Below, one piece after another: positions 1 to 11,126 of a DNA stretch of 64,000 nt. The notes beneath the pieces are model-generated. The model was not told the DNA's origin, did no database searches, and saw only the letters and a list, made by a program, of their open reading frames with translations. The position numbers and the translations under genes are program-made. Origin of the DNA: Chlamydoabsidia padenii (taxonomy: Eukaryota; Mucoromycota; Mucoromycetes; Mucorales; Cunninghamellaceae); contig JAIWND010000012.1 of assembly GCA_025330725.1 (NCBI GenBank), positions 909,181-973,180 on the forward strand, in the 5' to 3' direction. Each line of letters starts with the position of its first letter. Position 1 is the first letter of the stretch.

Positions 1-840
1 GCATAGTTAATTGGCGAAAGAGTAGTATGAAGAAGGGATGGGAAGGGAAATTATCAAGGAAAGAGATAAAGGAAAACAAAAGAGGTGACTTTAAATAAGA
101 AAAAGAGAGAGACTTCAAGGAGGAGAGCACGTCTTTACACTTCATGTGTGAAGAAAGAGAGTCCTGTGGGTCCAGACCAGACCTCTTGGTGTTACCCTTT
201 TCATTCAAGATCTCTGACCCTGAAAAAAAAAAAAACGACACTTCATTGGATTTCCTAATTGGGGCGACGCCTAGCAACCCCCTCTTTTACTATTTTGACA
301 GATGGAGGTCTTTTTCAATATAACTTTTATTAATTGATTTCCTTTTAAGAAACAATATTACAGAAGATGGTTCGAATGATGGTTCACCTTCAAGAATGAA
401 GAGACATTTGAAATTTCACCGATTGCTATGAAGTGCTATTGTTGCGGAGGGCTATGATAGGCTTATGATTACATACACCCTCAATATAAAAGTGTACCTT
501 ACTAACCTATGGACTGTATTATACTACGTTTTCATTTTATATTACCTCTTTACAGCAGTTTATACTATCTTGTATGGGTGACCTTATTCCCATTTTGAAG
601 ATATATAAAAGGGGGAAGACTTTGATTGGTTAATATCATTTCAATTCCCGCCGAACCTGCATATCCTTCCTTTTTTTTTTAGGTCACGGCTCTTTTCCTT
701 CACGGCCTTTTTTTTTTTTTTTTTAACTCACGATTCAACTGGCACTGCTTCAAGAATTCTTGAATGGAAAATATAGTAAGACAAACAATGACAATACCTT
801 CTAATGACAATCAAAACTAACTTGTACTTCTTTTGTAGTT
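1..840. other. Intergenic AT-rich DNA with a candidate promoter
   Basis: No convincing coding exon was seen here. A TATA-like string lies at 601-610, followed by an ATTGG (inverted CCAAT) near 624 and the element TTTCAATTCCCGCC at 639-652, so this looks like a promoter reading rightward into the decayed gene that follows. Long T tracts lie near 670 and 710-724. Confidence 0.4.
601..652 (+). promoter_or_regulatory. Candidate promoter: TATA box, inverted CCAAT, CCCGC element
   Basis: ATATATAAAA at 601-610, GATTGGTT near 624 and TTTCAATTCCCGCC at 639-652 sit together upstream of the decayed coding region at about 841-2085. The grouping is seen directly; the promoter role is inferred. Confidence 0.35.
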
Positions 841-2085
841 GGACTTTGTCGATGGTGACCACAACATTAACAGCCACTTATTGATGAACGAACAAGGCAT
901 GAACAATCAAGGCTTTTGTAACTTTATGTGGTGTTATGATAGATCTATTGACTGATGCTGCCGATATGGGTAAAAATTGAACATTCCAATACTTATGCTA
1001 GTTTGGGTTTGGCAAGTGCCTTTTGCCACCTAAATAAACACGTCAATATCTTACCAACTATGGTTTTTTTTTTCGTTTTTTGTTATTCTAGTCATGACTG
1101 GCAGGTGGATGCAATCTTTTGACGAAAACAGTGCCGACAAATAATCTTATATTGGAACTCTGGCACACTTGAACAAAACAACTTGTATGGCGACTTGATC
1201 TTTATCTGTTAATGTTGGACCCTTATATCACAGACATTGATTGCATAATCTTGGATGGACAATGGTAATATATAAAGAAAAATAAAAAAAACAGGTATGC
1301 TCACAAACTCAGCCTTGTTCTCTGTATACTAATCATAACCACTTTGCTTTCTTCTCCAGATAATTGGTGGCTATGTATGAACCCTGTGACTGACACTAAT
1401 TCACCTTCTTAATGGGAATCAAGCTTTATGCATGCATCACATTCCTTTTTGTCAAAAGGTAGGTGGTATATGATTATCTCGGTCTTCTTATTTTGGTTCA
1501 CATTATAGTTACCCAGATAATCGATTACCGTGATATTATACCGAACATCAACAACAAAAACAACAACAACAGCGCCAATGCCAATCTTATCTTGTCTAAA
1601 AGAACAATGCAAGCTAATAAAGACATGGGGGATCGCTATCATATTATCAAAAACTGAATGGCAAATGGAATCCGGCTGGCGAACCTTTATTCGGATCTCC
1701 ATCAATACTACTGGTCCATTTGGTATTGGGGGTATAAACATGAGCTATGTGGGGTAATTGTAAGTCTTAAACTAACAAATACCACTTTTTTTTTCCCATG
1801 AATATGATTTAACTAACTTTACTTTTAATTATCAGTTAGGCAGGTTTATATATAACAAGGCACGAAAGCACTTTGATCAGCATCAAATTTTGTGGGAACA
1901 TCAATCATGATCGACTACTGATCAACCACCAATACGAAGATGAGTAATTTGACAATGAACATATCAACATCAACCTCACCAATCATCATCCTTACAACAT
2001 CGTCAACGGAATCGAGTATCACTTTGCTTAGATCAACACGCCAAAGCAGGACGATCAACCTTCCACTCTCAAGGATCAGCAGGTA
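841..2085 (+). pseudogene. Decayed spliced protein-coding gene, family unknown
   Basis: Several stretches read like protein but are broken by stops. At about 842-954 there is an open stretch beginning DFVDGDHNINSHLL that starts right after a TTTTGTAG acceptor-like site and then stops. Around 1091-1200 there are short open pieces after another CTAG acceptor-like site. At 1660-1757 an open stretch contains EWQMESGWRTFIR. At 1863-2082 a stretch with two in-frame stops contains NHHPYNIVNGIEYHF and ends at a CAG|GTATGT donor-like site. The mix of plausible splice sites and multiple stops fits an old inactivated gene. I do not recognise the family. It could instead be a chance run of open segments, or a gene whose introns I have not placed correctly. 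Confidence 0.35.
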
Positions 2086-2958
2086 TGTAATTCAGTAACG
2101 TTTGGATTGCTTACGGATGGTCATCCGGACAAAAGACAAGGAATATGGATGTATCAAGCGGACAGACAGGCACACTCCTTCATTGTTTGCTTTTTTTTTT
2201 TTTTTGTTTTGATTTTACCGCTTTTGGGATGGATGTGATTCGATCGCCGAACAACTAGGATGGCATAGGATCTCACTCGAAGCAACTGGAATTTGACCTT
2301 GGAAACTACATCCAGTTAAAAATAGCAAATACATAGTGTAGTCTCTTTTTAATGCAATGAACAATAAAAGTAGTCTTTTTTTTTTTTACCCTCATCACTC
2401 AATCCCTGTATGTCCTCGGAAGGCATGCCGAGGAGTAGCACTACAGTACAGTATTCCCAGAATATTGATTATACACAAATATGTATGCAGACACAAAATA
2501 CATATACACTAATAGCATTAACTTTTTTGTCGTGTCTAAAGGTTTATTGTTTATATAGACATATAGTGAAGGTGAAGGGTTTGTGGCCCTTTACAGGACT
2601 CCTTAATCATTTCATTCCCCGCCGCTCTTTCTTTGTCCTCTATGTTTTGTACATCAAGTATACAATACATCAATATTACTACCTTTTGTACATAGGCAGT
2701 TGATATCCAAGGTCAAGCTCTTACAAGTATCGACTTGTTAAGTTGTAGGGGATTGTCCCTTTCTCGATAAATTAAAAACGGAAAGATCCCGTGAGCTCCT
2801 GTCACTGGTCGGCGGGACTTGAATAAAACAGGAGTTAAAAAAAAAAAAAAAGTGGAAAAATAATAACAGACCTTCCTCTTCCTTCTTCTTTTGTTAATTA
2901 CATTCTACCATCTTTATATCGCTTCGGCAATTTTGATACATTTTCTTAAATCAAGTTA
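2086..2958. other. Intergenic region upstream of the F-box gene
   Basis: No supported gene. It contains T tracts, a CCCCGCCG-bearing variant of the recurrent element near 2608-2622 and a closer variant at 2812-2823 (bottom strand), about 136 bp before the F-box start codon. Confidence 0.5.
2812..2823 (-). promoter_or_regulatory. Variant of the recurrent TTCAAATCCCGC element
   Basis: The bottom strand reads TTCAAGTCCCGC, one mismatch from the recurrent element, 136 bp upstream of the F-box gene ATG. Confidence 0.35.
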
Positions 2959-5900
2959 ATGATATCATCGATACAACAAGATACCTGGAGCGAAGATCTA
3001 CAATTGCCTACCAGCCATGGATTCTTGAAACATGATATATTGGAACGCATATGTCGGTTTTTGCCTACACAACAAGATTGCTATCAAGCCTGTCTCATCA
3101 ATCGAGCTTGGCGGTATCCGGCGACCAATGTTTTATGGGAATCACCTGTCTTTAGATCACCAACCTCCTTCAAACTCTTTTTGAAGATTATCGACGAAAA
3201 ACGACTGGCACTCAACGTCCGACATCTCACTCTTTGTCTTCCTGACACTACCTCAAGCAATCTCTTTGAACCGGTCAACCAAAGTGAACAAGATCGTCAT
3301 CTGCTTAAAGACAACATCATGTCAAGAACTCACGTCATCCACCACGTTATACAATATTGTCAACAACTCACTAGTCTAACTGTCTATGGATGGAATCTTG
3401 AACAATACGACTTCGACAAGCTATATTCCTTCTTGCCTTGGCTGAAGAATCTCAAGGTGATTGGTGCTAATTGTCAATTTCTACAACAAGCTCAACAACA
3501 ACGGCAATCTCAGCAATCTCAACAAACCGTCACCAACTTTCAACTGAATACGTATCTTCCACGTCTCTATCAGCTTGTTTTGGATGGTCTATTCCCGATC
3601 AGCAAAGCATTTGCTCACTCCATCGCTATGAAGGCTCAAAATCTCTCCACTCTCCACCTGTCTTTATACTCTATGAATCCAGTTATCCTATCGGCGTTAT
3701 GTTCAAGTGACACGGCTCTTGATTTGAAGGATCTCACTCTGACACACGGTACTCACATGAACGACCACTTTACCAGCAAGGTGCTCGCTCGATTCTCCAA
3801 TTTACGCAAGTTTCGACTCGATGGTACCCAGCATTTAACAGCAAACATCTTACGATTGGCTTTAGAAAGTTGTCGATACCTGCAACATTTGGAAATCCGA
3901 CAAAGTCAACGTGGGATACCCTTGGCTGAAGGTACTGATCAAGAAGATTGGCAACTTACTTATGAAAATGGTGCCGATATCAGAACTCTTTTGGTGGAAA
4001 ACTTGCATCTATATAACTCCACTCTTGATAACATTGCTTACTATTGTCCTTTGTTGACATCTCTTGGTTTGGCTCATACTGGTGCTGATCTTACGGACAT
4101 GGGTATTGAAGCTTTGGCGAAGGGATCCTTTAGGTTTTTGCGTCATGTATATCTTCAAGATTGTCCTATGGTAACTTCTGAAGCTATTGTGTATCTTCCT
4201 ATGCCTTCTCTCTACACTCTCTATTTGGAATCTGTTGGCAAAATTGAACCTATCGACATCTTCAACATCTGCTCGTATGCTGTGGAAGAAGCAACGGAGA
4301 ACAATCTACGACCAAATCTACGACAAATTCAGGTGGTGGGGCATGAAAACATTGCCACATCGGCGGTGGGTGCTCATGCTATTGAACGACTGGACTACCA
4401 AGCAAAACAATGGGTGGACGAATCTGCAGCACAGGACAGTCTTCAATCGTCTAACTATAAGGTGACCCTGGATCAACAAGCTATTGACTCTCTGGCTCAT
4501 TCGGATGAATTCATTGTGGTACCTTCAAGCAGGTTTTTGACTGGTCAGCAGATTGTAGATTTGGCCAAGGAACTGCAAGTACCATTGAATCATCTTGTTA
4601 GTTTATTAGATGGATTGAAGGTACGTAAACGGAAAAAAAGAGAAGAGAAAAAAAAAAGAAAAAGAAAAACGAACGTGGACTAATTATTGTTTCACTTTTT
4701 CATTTAGGAACCTGAACCAGGCCATATCACTGGACCAAATCATATCCCTGAACCAAAAGGTAATCACGAATGAATGAAAAAAAAAAAAAAAAAAAATGGG
4801 TAGCTTACTTACTAATATACTCTATAATACGGTTAGAATCGAAATCACGTATGAATATCTTGAAGAAGTCAACCTCTCACAATTTACGACCATCAACACC
4901 AGCACTTTGGGCAGCAGCTGGAAACGATCCTGACACACTTCCTCCTCAAAAGCCAAATGTACCATCCACAGGTTCCGACCAACTTAACTCGACATCGCCA
5001 ACTCCATCATCACCTCTACACCCTGAAAGTCATTCTGGTAGTACGACATTTGATGCTTCATCTGCACACTCTCAAACATCTGACTATGAATACGAACAAG
5101 TAGCTGATGACAAAGAAGACTGGGTGGAAGGGGACACTACTGAAACGACGACAAACATATCTTTAGGTGGCTGGGGAACAACTGACAACATTCCATGGAA
5201 TACTAAGTCAAAAGGAACAACTTTCAGCAGCGCCGTTGCCGGAAATTTGTCAACTAAATCGAACAAGATGTTAAAATCCAGCAGCAACAACGAAAGCAGC
5301 AATGGTGGGGTGGGGTGGGGCAACACTACTGGAGAAAACTACGAATCTTATTGGAGGACGACACCAGTGGAACAACCTCCTCGACTATCTAAACAAAAAG
5401 GCAGGTTGACAAATTTGGATGTAGGGACCGACCAATGGGGACAAGTCAGCAAATTCGTAAATTGGAAAGACGTCCAGCCTTTTGCCGGCGATGTTTTGGA
5501 TAATCAACACAAGACAGTATACTGGGGACGGCGACAAGATGGTGAATGGCAACCTTTACAAAATGGTGATCAGCAAATCAACAACAATGATACTGACCGT
5601 GATGGTGATGGGGTTGATCAGAATACCACTATAACTAAATTCTCAAGACGCTCATCATCAAGTTTAAAACCTATCTCAACTTCTAAAATGGATGTCACAA
5701 CAAAAGGATACTCACTTAGCTCGGATGACAGCGATGTGGATTGGGATGATGACGATGGAATCACAATCAAGTTGGGTAATGGTGCAAATACTCCTCATCC
5801 ATCTCGCAACTCTAGAGAAAACAGGCGCTCATCAACACCTCTTAACAAATCATCATGGAAGGAAAAGAAGTTGGGGCAAGAATCACCACTTACAAACACC

Positions 5901-7444
5901 ACATGGGATGGCACTAAAGGTAAGTAAACATACATTATTGAAACTTGAATCGACTTTTTTTACTGATTTTTTTCTTTTTGCTTAAACGGGGGAAATGTAT
6001 AGTTAAAACAACCGGACGTGAACCAAGGACAACCAGATTTGCTCGACCAAAGACCATTCCATCAACTCCAACAGTAGCACCACTAACAGCCTCTCCAGCA
6101 CCATTAACAACCTCATCAGCAGTGACAACACCTACTCCAGGATCATCAACAATAACTCCCATGTCACCACCTCCGGCATCAGCAAATACCACCCTTTCTC
6201 CAACAAAGGTGGATGGCTCATCAAAATCCAATTCTATCAATCGCTGGCAAGAATTTGCTGATAACAAAAAAGTAAAGACATCAGCTTCATCAACAACCTC
6301 CCCAATGACAACAGACCTGCTATTGACTTCAAACGACATCACAGAAGAAGAGGAAGATATGTCAACAACACTTTTAGTGGATACCAGCGACAATACAGCA
6401 GTTATAGGAGCATCGACTTGGGCACTGAACGAAAAACGATCAGCACTCTACGACATTTATGAATCCATGGCAGATATTCAAATCAATAGTGACAACAACG
6501 ACGACAACAAGAATAATAACAATAACAATGATACCATGAAGCTAGAAACCATCTCATGGAGTGAAGAACAACACGACGGGAACAACACGTACCAAGATGA
6601 TCGCTGGCCGATTGCTCGTGATCAAGTTAAGAATGTTGACTCTAACGATATTCTCCTGCTACTTGACTCTTCACCAACCAATGATACAATCAATAACAAG
6701 GGCAAAAGCAGTGGCGTAAAAGTAAATGACACTGATTCGACCATTAACACTCCTACAACTCTTTTGGATCCACCAACTACTACAACTAAAGAACCTTCGA
6801 TTTTGGTGGGCACCTTGATTGACAGATCTATTCTTGTGGCGACAACCAACAATGCTCCCTCGGATGATTTAATGACCGCTAGCGGCAACCTTCTCGATAC
6901 CACTGGCGACCTACCTCTTACGAATGGCACACTTGCTCCTCCTCCTCCTTCTTCTCCTCCAACTGAATCGCTAAAAGTTACCTCTAATGTAACAACCACT
7001 GCTGATACTATTGATGAAACCTCTGGTGATGCCACTGATGTTATTGATGAAACCTCTGGTGATGCCGCTGATGTTATTGATGAAACCTCTGGTGATGCCG
7101 CTGACCCTGTTGCTGATGAAAAAGGCTACTTCCTACGTCTTGGTTTGCAAATTCCAAATGGTAAACAGGAAATATTGTGTCTCTTTGAAGTAAGTAAAAA
7201 AAAAAGGGGGGGAGGGTGTTACAAACAAGGGAACTAACTTTTTGATTTCCAGCATCGGGATCCGAAAATCGATGTTCATCGATTCTGCCAACAACATGAC
7301 ATGCTTCGATCCGAAGAATATATATATGAACATGTAAACAAAGCTTACATGAAGAAAAAGGCTGATATGCTGCTTGGTGGTGGCTTGAAGAAGAAGAAGA
7401 AAAAGAAGAAGAAGGACAAGAAGGAAACAAAAAGTGCTTCATGA
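2959..7444 (+). CDS. F-box/leucine-rich-repeat protein with long disordered tail
   Basis: Five exons: 2959-4620, 4708-4759, 4837-5919, 6003-7189, 7253-7444, giving 1391 aa with every junction in frame. Residues about 24-65 (LKHDILERICRFLP...) form an F-box, the Skp1-binding module of SCF ubiquitin ligases. Residues about 85-480 have LRR-like spacing (LTSLTVYG, LRKFRLDG, LTSLGLAH), normally the substrate-recognition part. From about 555 on, the protein is low-complexity Ser/Thr/Asn/Asp-rich with scattered Trp motifs and three near-identical DETSGDA repeats (7009-7110). A last structured segment (YFLRLGLQIPNGKQ to about VNKAYMKKKADML) precedes a poly-Lys end. Retention of intron 1 would give a 574-aa form ending in a basic tail at 4683. 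The substrate is unknown. The F-box/LRR call is firm; the tail could in principle belong to a separate gene, but phases favour one chain. Confidence 0.8.
7009..7110 (+). repeat. 33-bp in-frame minisatellite, three copies
   Basis: Three tandem 33-bp units encode DETSGDA(T/A)DVI-type repeats near the C-terminus of the F-box protein. The first copy differs from the others by a few bases. Confidence 0.85.
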
Positions 7445-7937
7445 TTGATTGCATGAATTTTGGTGGTTATATAGTTTAGTTGATGTATCTAGCATTTGTA
7501 ATTTACTCTTTATCTATATTGAATTTAAATATATAAAAAAGCCTTTGATGATATGATGGTGGTGGTTAATATGTGCATGTTTGTTATTGTTATTGTTTTG
7601 TTTTGTTGTTTTTGGCTGGGGAATATACTACACAGGGAAACAGTACCCCTCCAAACAAGTAAAACATCTTCAACATAAATACTTTAAATGTTACCAACAA
7701 TGCCAATAGGTATCGCTCTTTTCATGGAAGTTCTGCAACTGGAATTTTTAAAGCAATTTGATTCGTCGTTTTAAGATCCCGTCGGGTGTCACTCTCATTT
7801 GAGCTCCTTTTTTTTTTGGAACCTCTCTCTCTCTCTCTTCTCTCTCTCTTCTCTCTCTTCTCTCTTTATTTAGGACATCCTTTATTTTACTTTTGCCATT
7901 CACTCACTTAAAATCAAGCTTACCAACTGTCGCAACC
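7445..7937. other. Intergenic region, F-box 3' side and PP2A promoter
   Basis: No gene seen. It holds a (TC)n tract at about 7822-7866, just upstream of the next gene, and an element variant TTTTAAGATCCCG at 7769-7781. Confidence 0.6.
7769..7781 (+). promoter_or_regulatory. Variant of the recurrent TTCAAATCCCGC element
   Basis: TTTTAAGATCCCG, 157 bp before the B56 start codon and just upstream of a pyrimidine-rich tract. Confidence 0.3.
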
Positions 7938-10672
7938 ATGATGAAAGGACTAAAGGGTGTTGTAAGTGGCCTCATAATACTTTATTCCAACGTTATCCAC
8001 ATTTGGATGCCTAAATGGAAGGATAGCCTTGAATGGATGTGTGCTGATATCACCAACTTTTTTTTGTATCTCGTACACTAGCTCACAAGAAGTAAATCCC
8101 AACGAGACAGTAAAACACGACAGGTGCCAGGGAAATCACTCAATACTCCATCCAGAATACTGCCACCTACATCCAACCAAGATAAACTTACTGACGGCTT
8201 GACCAGCACTGATACCCTTATAATGAACAACCACCCTTATGCAACCATTATCAACTCTAAAATCAACTCTGTGACCGATATTGTTGTCACTAAATCCTCA
8301 CCACCATCAGTCCCTCTTGTCGACCACTCTGCAAACGTAAGTTTAAGCAAAAAGTAGGGTATATAAAGTGGGGGTATATGCATCATTTGATTCAATAAGC
8401 GTCTACCCGCGTTTTATTTGTATCACTGGCAGATGAATTATATATGCATATATTTATGGACTGACTAAACTGATTTTATTACTCTCTCTCCCCTTATAGA
8501 TGGCAAGGCCGATGACTAACAAAACCGGCTTGATGCAAGGCACACCAATAGATACCATCCCAATGAAATCACCTCGACGTCAACGCTCATCTCGATTCTT
8601 TGTCCGAAATGCAGTGGAGCTTGAACAATATCCTAACTTCCAAGGTAAGGAAAACTTGTATGGGTGGGGGGGGGTATTGGGTGATTACTAATATTTTTAT
8701 ACTCTTGGATGAATAGAGGTACCACTGTCCCAACGTCAAGACCTTTTAGTGAAAAAGCTAAAACAGTGTCAAGTACTCTTCGACTTTAATGATCCATGTG
8801 TATGTTTGGAAAGCAAGAATATCAAACGACAAGCTTTACAAGAAATGCTACATTATGTTGGAACTACTCGTGGTGCTGTGCCTGAATCTATCTATCCTGA
8901 AGTGGTTCGTATGGTAATTATGGGGGGGGGACAGACCAATCCTATGTATATTGAATTGATCTCTCTTACTTTTATCTAGTTCTCTGTTAACATGTTTAGA
9001 TCCATCTCTTCTCAAACAAGTCATATGCCTGAAGGTTTTGATCCTGAAGACGAGGAACCTGTATTCGAACTGGCGTGGCCACACTTGCAATTGGTTTATG
9101 AATTCTTCCTTCGGTTTGTGGAATCTCCAGACTTTAACGCTCAAGCTGCCAAGAAACACATTGATCAAAGTTTTATCCTTCAGGTAATTATCGAGAAAAG
9201 AAAAAAAAGCAATTTGTTTACAGGAACACTAACAACTTCACACACCATCTTTTCTAACCTAGCTATTGGAACTATTCGACAGTGAAGATCCCAGGGAACG
9301 CGATTTTTTGAAAACCATTCTACACAGACTCTATGGAAAGTTTTTAAACTTACGCGCCTTTATACGAAAATCCATCAATCATATCTTCTTCCAGTTTATA
9401 TACGAAGTCGACCACTTTAATGGTGTTGCCGAATTATTGGAAATCTTGGGAAGGTAAATCAAAATATTCAAGAAGAAGAAAAAAACTTTTACTAACGCAT
9501 ATCTTATTTAGCATTATCAATGGATTTGCCTTGCCTCTCAAAGAAGAACACAAAATATTCCTCTTCCGGGTTCTGTTACCTTTGCATAAACCGTCCTCCT
9601 TGGCTATGTATCACCCTCAATTGACATACTGTGTGGTACAATTCCTGGAAAAGGATCCTGCATTGACTGCTCATGTAAGTTACCAAAAGATTTAGATGAA
9701 ATGATGAACATCACTGCTCACCGACTAACATACCCCTCCCCCCCTTTTTTTTTGGCACTATGTGTATGTATCGGATAGACTGTAAACAGCATACTACGAT
9801 ATTGGCCAAAGGTGAACAGCGCAAAAGAAGTCATGTTTTTAAATGAATTTGAAGAAATATTGGATGTAACGGACACCTTGGAATTCAAAAAGATTATGCG
9901 CCCTCTATTCAAACGTCTTGCACAATGTGTATCCAACCCTCATTTTCAGGTAAAGTGGCATATGGTATTCTCATAACAAAGGTACAATGTGGTCTTCTAA
10001 TCAATTATGCTTAAAAAAAAAACTTGATAGGTGGCGGAGCGGGCTCTGTACTACTGGAACAACGAATATGTGGTGAACCTACTGGCTGAAAACATCGACA
10101 CAATCATGCCAATCATGTTTCCTTCCCTTTATAAACATTCACAAACGCATTGGAATAGGTAAATCATGAATTTTTGGGATCGATACATATAATAATTTTT
10201 TTTTTTTTATGATTTGGTGCTGATGGCCATAGAGCTATACATGGACTGGTTTATAATGCCTTGAAACTTTTTATGGATATAAACCCAACATTGTTTGATT
10301 ATTGCACCGAACAACTCAAGCATGACGAAGAAATGTAAGTATTAACTCCTCTCCCTATACTTACTTACTAACTGAATCCATTGTGATACTAGTGAACAAA
10401 AGTACAAGGAACAAAGACAAGTCTGGAAACTACTGGAAACAAGAATATCTGCCAAAAGACTCTCTGACAGCAATAACGTAAGTACAGATCAATATCTTGC
10501 GGATAAATACATACATATAATCAAGATTGATGATATACCCACTCTACCTGTTAATCAATCTAATACATTATCCCCGCCCATTATCACTTCAATTCAGTCA
10601 CTATCCCCGACACCAACTTTACAAACTCAAGCCATTGATGATTCTGATGGAGATTCATGGCATAGTGTTTAA
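7938..10672 (+). CDS. PP2A regulatory subunit B, B56 family
   Basis: Twelve exons: 7938-7961, 8082-8336, 8500-8644, 8717-8913, 8980-9183, 9263-9453, 9512-9674, 9779-9949, 10031-10158, 10233-10334, 10393-10477, 10526-10672; 603 aa. After a Ser/Thr/Pro-rich leader of about 130 residues comes the B56 HEAT-like domain: [71 protein letters not shown]-like and [13 protein letters not shown] segments. B56 subunits (yeast Rts1, S. pombe Par1) direct PP2A to substrates in the cell cycle and stress responses. The first exon is only 24 nt. The ATG at 7938 is chosen because it is the first one that splices in frame; the N-terminus is the least certain part. The C-terminal acidic DDSDGDSW end was found by splicing a 48-nt intron. 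Confidence 0.93.
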
Positions 10673-11126
10673 TTTCTTCTTCCACTTCCCCTCTTTTAAA
10701 TCTTTAATTTGCCCCAAATACCTTTATCATCATAATAAAATTATTATACTTTCATTCTTGGAAACTAAATCTTGGTCCTTCTTTATGCTGATTAGGTAAA
10801 TCGACTTCTCACTCCTGGTGGCATTTATTTGGGAAGATTAAACATCCGACCGTTGCTGGCTTTTTTACTTCCAAGATCGTTAGGATTTTTTATTCTCTAC
10901 CTCTTCTTTCCCTTCTTGTTGCCTTTACTCACCGCCTTCCCCTTATCCTCTACTTTATATTTATTATATACACCTTTAATTCAAACTACACCTACCATTA
11001 GGATAAAGCAAACATCCTCACTGGATCACTTAGTATTTGTCGGTCATTGTTTGGACTTCATTTACTGCTTTACCCTCTCCCTATTTCTTTTATTATCACC
11101 ATTGTTTAGAAGCTCCTTGAAGGAAT
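10673..11126. other. Intergenic region between B56 and MED12 genes
   Basis: AT/CT-rich DNA serving as 3' end of B56 and promoter of MED12. An open frame here translates as a run of hydrophobic residues from pyrimidine-rich DNA and is not believed to be a gene. No element copy was found. Confidence 0.5.

Noticed and set aside
7011..7193. Repeat-derived ORF rich in MPLMLLMKPLV
   Set aside because: Out-of-frame reading of the DETSGDA minisatellite in the F-box gene.
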